A DNA stretch of 28,485 bases from a virus: the IMG/VR virus record IMGVR_UViG_3300034104_006281, positions 1-28,485 of that record. The stretch is one strand, 5' to 3'. A program made the translations under genes and the position numbers. The notes under the pieces are model-generated. The model saw only the letters and a list, made by a program, of their open reading frames with translations. It did no database searches and was not told the DNA's origin. Within the stretch, counting starts at the first letter, position 1; every line of letters starts with the position of its first letter. Below are positions 5,836 through 12,802 of this stretch, piece after piece.

Positions 5836-7827
5836 TTGAGTAATACTAAAATCGCTAACCTAAACCAAACGGTCGTTCCGGAAAATTCAGTGTTCATCAT
5901 TGAAAGAATTAACGAGGCCGTTACTGTAACCAAGGAAACTAACGGTGACGTTATTCTTGAAGGCACTGCTGCCGTTTTTGGAGTTGTAAACGAAAACAAT
6001 CGTGTATACGAAAAAAACGAGTACTTACCTCACCTACAGTACCTAAACAAGAAGATTGAAGAGCACAGACTCTTTGGTGAACTTGATCACCCACAAAAAT
6101 TTGATGTTTCCTTAGCTAACGTATCTCACGTAATCGAAGGCCTTAGTTACGATGAAGGTTCTAACAGCGTAAAGATTAGACTGCGTCTTCTTGATACTCC
6201 ATGCGGAAAGATCGCAAAGACCCTAGTTGAATCTGGCTGTACAACTTCCGTATCTTCTAGAGCAGCAGGTAATGTTGATCAGAACGGTAAGGTTAAACTA
6301 CACAAGATATTCACTTACGATCTAGTAGCTGAACCTGGTTTCTCGCAAGCTTCCCTATCTCAAGTATCTGAAAGCTTACAAGGCAGTTTCTCAGCAATTT
6401 TTGAATCGTTAGATAATCTAAAGACCACGGCGATTACCAACAAATTAATGGATATTTCTGAAAACTTCAATTTTGAAGATTCTGTGAGAATCTATAAAAT
6501 AAATAATTCTGAAACAACACCTAAACAAAATAATACACAGCAAATGGCTAATGAGTTTGTAACAAAAGACGAGATGAACCAATACTCTGAATTGGTTAAA
6601 AAGAAATTCTCAGCTTTACAAGAGAGCATCTCTAAAAACAATAAAGGTCTTCAAAAGATCTCTGAAAACGCTTCAACTGGTGAATCGCCAGTAGTTTCGA
6701 AAATGGTTGAGTATGTAAACTACTTAGCTGGCGAAATGGAAAGCCTAGTTGAATACACTAACTACCTTTCAACAATGATGAATCAAAGTGTTAACTACAC
6801 TGAACACGTTGCAGAAAAAGTAAACAATGTAATCGACTATTCTGATTACTTAGGAGAAAAGGTTCAAAAGAACATTGCTTACTCTGATTACTTAGGACAA
6901 AAAGTAAACGAAACGGCTAACTACGCTGAATACGTTGCAGAAAACGTTGAAAAAACAGTAGAGTACGCAAACTACCTAGCTGAGAACGTTGATCTAAGTA
7001 TTCAATACTCTGAGCACGTTGCAGAACATGCCGAAAACGGAATCAAATTCTCTAACTACTTAGCTGAGAATCTTGATGCAACAATCAAATACTCTAATTA
7101 TTTAGGAGAAAACTTAGATAAAGGTATCAAGTATTCTAACTATATAGTTGAAACTCTAAATGAAAAAATGATTCCTGGAGCAACAGCTAAGACTCGTTCT
7201 CTATTGGGAGAGGTTAAGAAATTAAACGAAAGCGCTGAATTTGAAGTTTCTGAAAATTCATCAGTTGACGATCTAGTTAATGCAGTTGACGGTATCTTAA
7301 CTCATATTAAATCTAATACAGCAAATGCAGTATTGGAAGGTAAATATCCATTCCTAAAGTTATTAAGCGAATCTAGAAAACAGGCTTTCTATAACTTAGA
7401 TCAAGAGTCTAAAACTGCAATCGTTGAGACTATGAAAGGTGCTATCTTCTTCACAGAAGACGAAGTAGTTAACATTATGGAAGCGGTTCTTAACAAGCAG
7501 GTTGAAAACACTCCTAACTACGTTAAATTTATGCCGGCTCAATACAAAGAGCTATACGAAAGCATGACAGACGGTGAAAAAAATTGGATTTCAGCACAAG
7601 CTAACAACATGTCGTTGAACACTCCATACCAAGTTAAAGCTTTCTGGGATTCACGTAATCTTAGAGGAATTAGTGAAAGAATTGCTACTCAAGCAAATAT
7701 AAATAATCAAACAATTAACGAAAACCAAGGTAAAGAAGGTTATGTCTCGTTAAAACAAGTCAATGAAAGTCTAAGAGGCTACTCTAATTCTTACATTGAA
7801 ATGCTCCAAAGAAGAGCACAAAACTAA
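5836..7827 (+). CDS. Prohead protease fused to scaffold-like 14-residue repeats
   Basis: A 663-aa protein. Residues about 35-185 match T4 gp21-type prohead proteases: VILEGTAAVFGVVNENNRVY, then HRLFGELDHPQ with the catalytic His, and CTTSVSSRAAG with the catalytic Ser, then YDLVAEPGFSQASL. T4 gp21 is about 212 aa; here another 450 residues follow. Residues 237-290 look like coiled coil. Residues 291-444 are eleven uninterrupted 14-residue repeats with consensus [VI]xYS[ND]YLAEN[VL]xxx. Residues 445-663 form a separate mostly helical domain. The layout suggests fusion of protease (gp21) and core scaffold (gp22) functions, since no separate gp22 is present before the capsid gene. The start is TTG at 5836; the next in-frame ATG lies about 200 codons in. 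A box and ATG inside the gene (6498, 6544) suggest a separate nested scaffold product. Confidence 0.85.
   Translation: MSNTKIANLNQTVVPENSVFIIERINEAVTVTKETNGDVILEGTAAVFGVVNENNRVYEKNEYLPHLQYLNKKIEEHRLFGELDHPQKFDVSLANVSHVIEGLSYDEGSNSVKIRLRLLDTPCGKIAKTLVESGCTTSVSSRAAGNVDQNGKVKLHKIFTYDLVAEPGFSQASLSQVSESLQGSFSAIFESLDNLKTTAITNKLMDISENFNFEDSVRIYKINNSETTPKQNNTQQMANEFVTKDEMNQYSELVKKKFSALQESISKNNKGLQKISENASTGESPVVSKMVEYVNYLAGEMESLVEYTNYLSTMMNQSVNYTEHVAEKVNNVIDYSDYLGEKVQKNIAYSDYLGQKVNETANYAEYVAENVEKTVEYANYLAENVDLSIQYSEHVAEHAENGIKFSNYLAENLDATIKYSNYLGENLDKGIKYSNYIVETLNEKMIPGATAKTRSLLGEVKKLNESAEFEVSENSSVDDLVNAVDGILTHIKSNTANAVLEGKYPFLKLLSESRKQAFYNLDQESKTAIVETMKGAIFFTEDEVVNIMEAVLNKQVENTPNYVKFMPAQYKELYESMTDGEKNWISAQANNMSLNTPYQVKAFWDSRNLRGISERIATQANINNQTINENQGKEGYVSLKQVNESLRGYSNSYIEMLQRRAQN
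6498..6506 (+). promoter_or_regulatory. Internal late-like box upstream of a nested start
   Basis: AATAAATAA sits inside the protease gene, 37 bases before an in-frame ATG at 6544. Between the two is an A-rich leader like those before other late genes in the window. It could drive a separate scaffold transcript. Confidence 0.4.
6544..7827 (+). CDS. Possible nested scaffold protein (in-frame internal start)
   Basis: An ATG at codon 237 of the protease gene would give a 427-aa product starting MANEFVTKDEMNQYSELVKK that lacks the protease domain but keeps the coiled region, the eleven 14-residue repeats and the C-terminal domain. Upstream, the DNA reads like an intergenic leader: a run rich in Asn, Thr and Gln codons, an AATAAATAA box and an A-rich stretch right before the ATG, close to what precedes the sheath ATG. 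Lambda makes its Nu3 scaffold in this way from within the C protease gene. T4 encodes gp21 and gp22 as separate genes. This is inferred from sequence pattern only. Confidence 0.4.
   Translation: MANEFVTKDEMNQYSELVKKKFSALQESISKNNKGLQKISENASTGESPVVSKMVEYVNYLAGEMESLVEYTNYLSTMMNQSVNYTEHVAEKVNNVIDYSDYLGEKVQKNIAYSDYLGQKVNETANYAEYVAENVEKTVEYANYLAENVDLSIQYSEHVAEHAENGIKFSNYLAENLDATIKYSNYLGENLDKGIKYSNYIVETLNEKMIPGATAKTRSLLGEVKKLNESAEFEVSENSSVDDLVNAVDGILTHIKSNTANAVLEGKYPFLKLLSESRKQAFYNLDQESKTAIVETMKGAIFFTEDEVVNIMEAVLNKQVENTPNYVKFMPAQYKELYESMTDGEKNWISAQANNMSLNTPYQVKAFWDSRNLRGISERIATQANINNQTINENQGKEGYVSLKQVNESLRGYSNSYIEMLQRRAQN
6706..7167 (+). repeat. Eleven tandem 42-bp repeats (14-residue units)
   Basis: Eleven in-phase 42-base units encode residues 291-444 of the protease-scaffold protein with no gap. 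Units such as VEYANYLAENVDLS, IQYSEHVAEHAENG and IKYSNYLGENLDKG share an aliphatic at position 1, Tyr at 3, Asp/Asn/Glu at 5, Tyr/His at 6, Leu/Val at 7 and Val/Leu at 11. The DNA units have diverged in many codons while the protein pattern is held, which points to selection rather than recent slippage. Fourteen residues equal two heptads, so a long coiled coil or helical rod is likely. Confidence 0.9.
7698..7706 (+). promoter_or_regulatory. T4-late-like promoter box TATAAATAA before capsid gene
   Basis: A perfect TATAAATAA lies inside the 3' end of the protease gene, 140 bases before the capsid ATG. It shares TATAAATAATCAAA with the box before the protease gene. It would give the capsid gene its own strong late transcript with a long leader. 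Confidence 0.6.
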
Positions 7828-7846
7828 AAAAACATTTTAAAACAAA

Positions 7847-9583
7847 ATGGCAACAAAAATTTTCAAAAGATTGAATGACGCTTCAATCAAAGAAACATGG
7901 GCTCCAGTTTTAGAAGGTTATGGCGCAGACATCAACGCTCGTCCTTGGTTAGTTGACTTAGCTCACAACCATGCTATCTTCGATAACGCAGGTGCTATCA
8001 ATGAAGCTGCTGCTGCTCCAGGATTATTCCTACAACAGCCAGGTTCAATCAGCGCAATGGGCGCTATTTCAGCTCCAACTTCTTCAATGACTCCGTTCAC
8101 TGGTGGTGGTGCTACTAAAGCAGGTTACGGTGCAAACGTATCAGGTTCTGGTGATAAATTCCCAAGCCTTTTACCAGTAGCTATCCAAGTTGCTGCTAAA
8201 ACTATTGGTTTCGACCTAGTTGGTGTAGTTCCTATGGATTCTCCTGTAGGTTTCCTACCTTACCTAGATTACGTATACCAAGGTGGTAACGTTGACAAAC
8301 AATACGAGCCATTCCTAGTGAAGCTTACTGGCGCGGTATTAGCAGGTGCTGCTGGTACAGGTTTGATCGCATCAATCACTGCGGGTACTATCTACGCAAT
8401 CGATGGAGCTCTAACTGATGACTTGATCATCCAATACGTTGGAAGATCTCGTGTTGATGGTACTCCTATCTTCAAAGTAATCTCTGCTACTGATTCATCT
8501 TCTAATTCTATCCAAGACTACTTAACTACTGGTTCTCCAGTTCTTAAAGCAGTTGGTACAATTAGCAGCGGTGCTTATTCAGCAGCAGGTTCTGCTCTAT
8601 TCACTTTCTCAGGTTCTGAGAAATTCGAATTAGTTTCAGCTCTTGAAAACCACATCTCTGGTTTCACTTCATTAAGTGATACTGAATGGACTGGTACAGG
8701 TTCAACTGAAGCTACAGACGTAGACGGTCCTTTCTTAGGTGCTACTGGCTCTCAAGCTAATTTCGGTGGAATGTCTCGTGCTGACGCTGAGGTTTCTAAA
8801 TTCCGTCAAATGGGTCTTCGTATGTTCACTAAGTTCATCGAAGCTAAAGGCGACCAAGTTGCTATCTCTGCAACAGTTGAGCAAATCCAAGATCTTAACA
8901 GAGTTTGGAATTTTGACGTAATCTCTATGTTGGAAAACGTAGCAGTTAACGAACTTGCTCAATCTATCAACAAGAAATTGGTTGACAGAGTATTAACTCT
9001 AGGTAAAACACACAAAACTGCTCTTGAAGCGGTTGAAGGTGCTAACATCTGTAACCTTGACCTAACTGTAGGTTCAACTGGTTTCGAGAACATCTCAACA
9101 CTACAACGTCGCGTTGTAACCAAAATTCTTGAAATGGCTAACTTGATCTATCATAGAGGTCGTTTCGGAGCTGGTACTTACATCGTAACTAACGGTCGTG
9201 TTGCATCTGCTCTTGCTGATGTTGCTGGTTACTCTTTCGCTCCATTCAACAACGATCTACCTTCTACTCCAGGTCAATTGTATCCTGCAGGTAAAGTACA
9301 TGGTTTAACCATCTACGTAGATCCTAACTTGTCTTTCAGCGATAACCGTATCCACATCGGACGTAAAGGTGCTGACGAAGAACCAGGTGTTAAATTCTTA
9401 CCTTACATCATGGCTGAGTCTCTTCAAACTATCGCAGAGGGAACTTTCTCTCCTAAGATCGGTATGAAGTCTCGTTATGCAATCACTGAGGCTGGATGGC
9501 ATCCTGAAACTCAATACATCACTATGGAAGTAACTGGCCTAGGAGTATTGACTGGTTCAACTCGTCCTTCTGCTTCTTACTAA
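7847..9583 (+). CDS. Major capsid protein, T4 gp23-like
   Basis: A 578-aa protein (T4 gp23 is 521 aa) starting MATKIFKRLNDASIKETWAP. KFPSLLPVAIQVAAKTIGFD followed by LVGVVPMDSPVGFLPYLDYV matches the conserved N-arm to core boundary of T4 gp23 (T4 has FDICGVQPMNSPTGQVF). Later FGGMSRADAEVSKFRQMGLR, VAISATVEQIQDLN and GTYIVTNGRVASALADVAGY are also gp23-like, and the C-terminus YAITEAGWHPETQYITMEVT is consistent. Residues 51-53, INE, followed by AAAAPG, fit the (I/L)xE cleavage site of T4-type proteases, so the first 53 residues are probably removed on maturation. It follows the protease gene by 19 bases, uses many preferred codons and is followed by a strong terminator, as expected for the most abundant virion protein. 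Confidence 0.95.
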   Translation: MATKIFKRLNDASIKETWAPVLEGYGADINARPWLVDLAHNHAIFDNAGAINEAAAAPGLFLQQPGSISAMGAISAPTSSMTPFTGGGATKAGYGANVSGSGDKFPSLLPVAIQVAAKTIGFDLVGVVPMDSPVGFLPYLDYVYQGGNVDKQYEPFLVKLTGAVLAGAAGTGLIASITAGTIYAIDGALTDDLIIQYVGRSRVDGTPIFKVISATDSSSNSIQDYLTTGSPVLKAVGTISSGAYSAAGSALFTFSGSEKFELVSALENHISGFTSLSDTEWTGTGSTEATDVDGPFLGATGSQANFGGMSRADAEVSKFRQMGLRMFTKFIEAKGDQVAISATVEQIQDLNRVWNFDVISMLENVAVNELAQSINKKLVDRVLTLGKTHKTALEAVEGANICNLDLTVGSTGFENISTLQRRVVTKILEMANLIYHRGRFGAGTYIVTNGRVASALADVAGYSFAPFNNDLPSTPGQLYPAGKVHGLTIYVDPNLSFSDNRIHIGRKGADEEPGVKFLPYIMAESLQTIAEGTFSPKIGMKSRYAITEAGWHPETQYITMEVTGLGVLTGSTRPSASY

Positions 9584-9610
9584 TCGTAACAACGAAATAG
9601 GACAATAATA

Positions 9611-9640
9611 AAAGGCTCTCCATTGGAGAGCCTTTTTTTT
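9611..9640 (+). terminator. Rho-independent terminator after capsid gene
   Basis: AAAGGCTCTCC (9611-9621) pairs perfectly with GGAGAGCCTTT (9625-9635) around a 3-base loop, followed by a run of T. It lies 28 bases after the capsid stop codon. Confidence 0.92.
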
Positions 9641-9661
9641 GTTTTTATGATTCGAGCTCAA

Positions 9662-9670
9662 ATAAATAAT
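9662..9670 (+). promoter_or_regulatory. Late-like box AATAAATAA before the 121-aa gene
   Basis: AATAAATAA lies 33 bases before the ATG of the Lys-rich repeat protein and directly after the capsid terminator, where a new promoter is required for the downstream genes. The position makes it more believable than the sequence alone. Confidence 0.5.
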
Positions 9671-9703
9671 ATTCCTAAAGACACCATAAAATAATAAAAC
9701 ACA

Positions 9704-10069
9704 ATGAGCAAATCAGTTCTAAGCTACGGCGAATTCCTTCTTGAAAAGAAGTCAATTGATCAACAAATGGCTGACCTGCCTACAGGTAAAGGTTCTAAGT
9801 CTAACAAGTCAGTAGACACTAAAACTTCCGATCTTCCTAAAGGAAACGGTAAAGCAATCAGCAAATCAGTTAAACCTGAAATGGCTGGTCTGCCTAAAGG
9901 TAAAGGTAAATCAATCAACAAAACAGTTGACGAAAAGACTTCTAAGTTACCTACTACTAAAGGTAGTGCAATTAAGAAAGAAGTTGAACCTAAGATGGCT
10001 AAATTAGTTATCAAAGGAAAGGCTATCAACAAGAAAGTTGAGCCGAGTATGGCTAAAATGCCTAAGTAA
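9704..10069 (+). CDS. Lys-rich repeat protein, candidate internal head protein
   Basis: A 121-aa basic protein. The N-terminus SKSVLSYGEFLLEKK resembles the capsid-targeting sequence of T4 internal proteins (TYQEFIAE), and LLE at 12-14 fits the (L/I)xE protease site. The rest is five to six tandem units of about 19 residues, for example SVDTKTSDLPKGNGKAISK and TVDEKTSKLPTTKGSAIKK, rich in Lys and Gly, without predicted membrane segments. I infer that it is packed into the prohead with the scaffold, trimmed by the protease and left with the DNA, as T4 IPI-III are. It has its own late-like box after the capsid terminator and a downstream gene 18 bases away. No homologous family was recognised; the repeat could also simply be a flexible decoration. 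Confidence 0.6.
   Translation: MSKSVLSYGEFLLEKKSIDQQMADLPTGKGSKSNKSVDTKTSDLPKGNGKAISKSVKPEMAGLPKGKGKSINKTVDEKTSKLPTTKGSAIKKEVEPKMAKLVIKGKAINKKVEPSMAKMPK
9755..10066 (+). repeat. Tandem 19-residue Lys/Gly-rich repeats
   Basis: Five to six degenerate units with the pattern [ST]V[DEK]xxxxxLPKGKGKAI[NS]K fill nearly all of the 121-aa protein after its N-terminal motif. The later units are shorter and lose the LPKG part (for example KVEPSMAKMPK at the end). Confidence 0.75.
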
Positions 10070-10087
10070 TAAAAAAGCGATCCTGAA

Positions 10088-10393
10088 ATGAAAGATCAAA
10101 ACAAGCATAAGGTTCAATCCTTTCAAGCTTATGTAGTTCAGGAAAATTCTCTTAAAGATCTAGTCGGTAAGACGGATGATGAGGAATTGGACTTGGATGA
10201 TGCGCGAAGCATTGGAAAGAAAATCTCTAAAATGAAGGGAGAAGACCGTAAGAAGTACGTTGGAATCGTTAATTTCATGGGGGCTTCTTGCAGAATTTAC
10301 AATGAAATTTGGGCTAACTACAAGCCGGTTGACCCAACTCGAAAGAAATCTAACCGTGGAAAAGAATTCCAGGGAGAAAAAGAAATTGGATAA
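10088..10393 (+). CDS. Small protein with capsid-targeting-like N-terminus
   Basis: A 101-aa charged protein of unknown function. Near the N-terminus VQSFQAYVVQENS (9-21) has the aromatic-x-x-aromatic-hydrophobic-x-x-E pattern shared with three neighbours and close to the T4 capsid-targeting sequence; here the residue at the first cleavage position is Val rather than Leu or Ile. The remaining part has an acidic patch (DDEELDLDDA) followed by a basic stretch with KKISKMKGEDRKKY and a C-terminus rich in Lys. It lies 18 bases after the Lys-rich repeat gene and 3 bases before the next start. Likely a minor head or core protein; no family was recognised. Confidence 0.55.
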   Translation: MKDQNKHKVQSFQAYVVQENSLKDLVGKTDDEELDLDDARSIGKKISKMKGEDRKKYVGIVNFMGASCRIYNEIWANYKPVDPTRKKSNRGKEFQGEKEIG

Positions 10394-10396
10394 GAA

Positions 10397-11512
10397 TTGG
10401 CAGAACAAGGCGTAATAGCAGAATCAATAATCAGTTTCGCAATCACTTGGAAAAATCCTGGAAAAGGGCAGCAGCCTCTATGGGATCAGAACAAGCAATC
10501 GATTGAGATTCATGAAACTGACGTGTATCCTGACTTAAAGTACAGTTCAGCATACGGTGCTCCACAGTATGTTAAATACACATCCGGGTCTCTTCTAAAT
10601 GAACTAATCGTTGAAATTGATAAGATAATTGATGCACGGATAGCAATGGCCGATAAGGACAAGAAAAAAGAAGAACCTGCTAAGAATGAGGCAGCACTAC
10701 CTCCAGGTCCTAACTCTCCAAAAGCATTGAGGTCGGGAGAAGAAGAGGACGATGACTCTACTCAAAAAGCTCTTCCTGCAGGACCAGCTGCCCAAAAGGC
10801 ATTAGGTTCTGGCGAAGAAGCTAGCGACTCTACTCAAAAATCCCTGCCTGCAGGGCCAGCTGATTCTAAACAACTAGGTCAAGGCTCTTCTGGAGGTGCC
10901 CTGGTTAAGTACAATAAACCCCAACCGCCAGCTGTGATAGATAATAAGCCCAAGGAGAATGATGACTCTGAGGTGAAGACTGAGGAACCTAAATCGGATG
11001 TCTCTGGAGAATATGCTTACACGGTAGTGGTTCGCGGAGATAAGTTAAGATTTATCGAAGGCCAACAAGAACGAGGCGCCTATTCGGGAGGAGTTAAGTT
11101 TCTTTATAAAATATCAAATAACTTAACCAAACAGGCAGCTGGAGAACAAATTGATAATAAGCCTAAAATCTGGGCAGAAATCACAATGGCTGGAGCATTC
11201 GGAAGCAAATTCAAAATGGAGTTTGACGAATTTAATGAAAAGGAATTTAGATTTGGTGGAAATTTGCTTGCTCAGATACTTCCGTCTATTGAACTAAGTT
11301 TTACCCCTGAAGTTAATACAGTATACTCAAAAGAAAAGCCTGAACTTGATTTAGCCGACGTTATTAAGGCAACTAACATAACACTAGGTAGTAAGTCTAC
11401 TTCTGAAATCAAGTCAATCCAAAAGCAAATACAGAAAGAGCTGAGCGCTAGAGAACCTGATCAAAAAGAAAAGGCTTCTGATAAACAAGTGGATCAGGCT
11501 CAGAATAAATAA
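10397..11512 (+). CDS. Unknown structural-module protein with repeat linker
   Basis: A 371-aa protein that I do not recognise. It has three parts. The N-terminal domain (1-90) starts LAEQGVIAESIISFAITWKN. A low-complexity linker (about 99-205) contains nearly three units of about 24 residues, such as LPAGPAAQKALGSGEEASDS. The C-terminal domain (about 205-330) starts YAYTVVVRGDKLRFIEGQQE and continues with beta-rich sequence, followed by a charged helical tail (about 333-371) rich in Lys, Gln and Glu. The start is TTG at 10397, three bases after the preceding stop; the first ATG would remove the N-terminal domain. Position between head genes and the tail tube suggests a virion or assembly protein, perhaps a head-tail connector or neck component, but nothing in the sequence proves it. 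Confidence 0.5.
   Translation: MAEQGVIAESIISFAITWKNPGKGQQPLWDQNKQSIEIHETDVYPDLKYSSAYGAPQYVKYTSGSLLNELIVEIDKIIDARIAMADKDKKKEEPAKNEAALPPGPNSPKALRSGEEEDDDSTQKALPAGPAAQKALGSGEEASDSTQKSLPAGPADSKQLGQGSSGGALVKYNKPQPPAVIDNKPKENDDSEVKTEEPKSDVSGEYAYTVVVRGDKLRFIEGQQERGAYSGGVKFLYKISNNLTKQAAGEQIDNKPKIWAEITMAGAFGSKFKMEFDEFNEKEFRFGGNLLAQILPSIELSFTPEVNTVYSKEKPELDLADVIKATNITLGSKSTSEIKSIQKQIQKELSAREPDQKEKASDKQVDQAQNK
10694..10899 (+). repeat. Linker repeats (about 24 residues, nearly three copies)
   Basis: Three consecutive units, the last incomplete, follow the pattern LPxGPxxxKxLxSGEExxDSTQK. They encode the flexible Pro/Gly/Glu-rich middle part of the 371-aa protein. The DNA copies share stretches such as GACTCTACTCAAAAA, indicating fairly recent duplication. 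Confidence 0.8.
11504..11512 (+). promoter_or_regulatory. Late-like box AATAAATAA before the tail tube gene
   Basis: AATAAATAA overlaps the stop codon of the 371-aa gene and lies 20 bases before the tail tube ATG, the same spacing as the box before the protease gene. Confidence 0.45.
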
Positions 11513-11532
11513 CTAAAAAATAAAGACATAAG

Positions 11533-12117
11533 ATGGCAGGTCTACCACATTTTAAAAATTCAACAGCAGGTCCAGGTAAGTTTGAACCTATTTACCTTAA
11601 CCAGTTCGAGGTTATCATTACCCCACCGCCTGCAGTGTCTGGCAAAATCGGTTTCGGTAATAATCTAATGCTTGAGCACGTATTGAAAGTAACTAGCTTA
11701 CCGGAATACGCAGGTTCAGGATCAGCAGTAGTTATTCAAAACTATAAATTCTCACAAAGAACTTACGCACCGGCAAAACCAGCACAAACGTATCATCAGT
11801 TCACAATTGACTTTGAGGTCAACTTGAATAACGCTAATGATATGTACATCTACAACGCACTAAGAGCATGGGCTGATTTAATCTATAATCCATTAACTGG
11901 TCGTCAAGGGCTAAAAACTGACTACGCGGATGCAAGCATTCAAGTAACTCAGTTTAACCGAGCAGGTTTAATCTTTAGAGATTTCATGTTCTCGCCAGTA
12001 TTTATTGGACCAAACAAAATGACAGAAACCGTTCTCGATTACACAAGTGAAGGTATCTATAAATTAACTGCACAATTCACAGCTGATTCTTACACTGAAT
12101 CAAGAATTGGACAATAA
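11533..12117 (+). CDS. Tail tube protein, T4 gp19-like
   Basis: A 194-aa protein with the gp19 pattern: an N-terminal FEPIYLNQFEVIITPPPAV segment, LMLEHVLKVTSLPEY, RTYAPAKPAQTYHQFTIDFE and VNLNNANDMYIYNALRAWAD, then FRDFMFSPVFIGPNKMTETV near the C-terminus. T4 gp19 is 163 aa, so this one is slightly longer. Hexamers of this protein stack to form the inner tube inside the contractile sheath. In T4 the tube gene directly follows the sheath gene; here the sheath is 13 kb away on the other side of the replication module. Translation starts at ATG 11533 with an A-rich leader and a late-like box. Confidence 0.88.
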   Translation: MAGLPHFKNSTAGPGKFEPIYLNQFEVIITPPPAVSGKIGFGNNLMLEHVLKVTSLPEYAGSGSAVVIQNYKFSQRTYAPAKPAQTYHQFTIDFEVNLNNANDMYIYNALRAWADLIYNPLTGRQGLKTDYADASIQVTQFNRAGLIFRDFMFSPVFIGPNKMTETVLDYTSEGIYKLTAQFTADSYTESRIGQ

Positions 12118-12135
12118 AAATAATCATCTAACTGT

Positions 12136-12795
12136 ATGGACATGTTCAACACTAAAGACAGACGTAATCCTTCAATGGATGATTACATGGATCTTAAGAA
12201 ACCTAGTTTCGGAGGTCCAAAATCAAAGGAAGACTTTGATACATCAAAAAGAGAAACATTGAAAGGCTACCAGCGAGTAATTGACAGAAATGCTGATTTT
12301 GAAGGTGGAAAATTCAACCATAATTATGACCAAACCTGGAAAGCGGTAACTCGTGACCTAATTTCAAGAACGGCAAAGAAAAAACAATTTGACCCAATGT
12401 ACGCAAAACCAACAATGGCAGCAGTTGACGCTGTAGAAGAAGGAAAAATCCTTCGCTTTGAACAATTCGTTAACGAAGACTTTAACATGTTCGCTGAGGC
12501 TGAAGAAGAAATGCCAGCAAACGATGAAATGCCAGCAAACGATGACGATATGCCGTCTGACGAACCAGTAATTGACGAAGAGCAATTAGCCGCTTTAATG
12601 GAAGATTTCGGAGATGATCTTAATGACGTCATTGAAGACATCGCTGAAAAGATGGAAATGTCAAAAGAAGACATTTGCGATCTAGTATGCGCAGCAGTTA
12701 AGAAACTTTGCACAGAAGAAAGCGATGAGGACGATAACCAAGACGACGACGATAATGCTATCGGAGACGACGATGATCAAGACGAAAACGCATAA
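12136..12795 (+). CDS. Acidic protein, candidate prohead core component
   Basis: A 219-aa protein of two unlike halves. The N-terminal half (1-100) is basic to neutral and starts MDMFNTKDRRNPSMDDYMDL. The C-terminal half is strongly acidic with short repeats (EMPANDEMPANDDDMP at 125-140), a likely helical segment (150-192) and a final run of Asp. Between them, ILRFEQFVNEDF (105-116) repeats the aromatic-x-x-aromatic-V-x-E motif found at the N-termini of neighbouring small proteins and may be a cleavage or targeting site for the prohead protease. Acidic core proteins (gp67, gp68) are part of the T4 prohead scaffold, but no sequence match is claimed. It follows the tail tube gene by 18 bases. 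Function unknown. Confidence 0.5.
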   Translation: MDMFNTKDRRNPSMDDYMDLKKPSFGGPKSKEDFDTSKRETLKGYQRVIDRNADFEGGKFNHNYDQTWKAVTRDLISRTAKKKQFDPMYAKPTMAAVDAVEEGKILRFEQFVNEDFNMFAEAEEEMPANDEMPANDDDMPSDEPVIDEEQLAALMEDFGDDLNDVIEDIAEKMEMSKEDICDLVCAAVKKLCTEESDEDDNQDDDDNAIGDDDDQDENA

Positions 12796-12802
12796 TTAGA
12801 GA

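Noticed and set aside
6706-7167. The 42-base repeats as a CRISPR-like array or recombination site
   Set aside because: They are in frame within a protein, contiguous without spacers, and diverged at the DNA level while the protein pattern is kept.
9760-10032. A 90-aa open frame opposite the Lys-rich repeat gene
   Set aside because: Its repeated LPLPLGR-type pattern is just the antisense of the LPKGKGK repeats; the plus-strand frame has the targeting motif, leader and neighbours.
12324-12713. A 129-aa open frame opposite the acidic 219-aa gene
   Set aside because: It is Ser-rich because it mirrors repeated Asp/Glu codons of the plus-strand gene; it has no leader and no recognisable domain.
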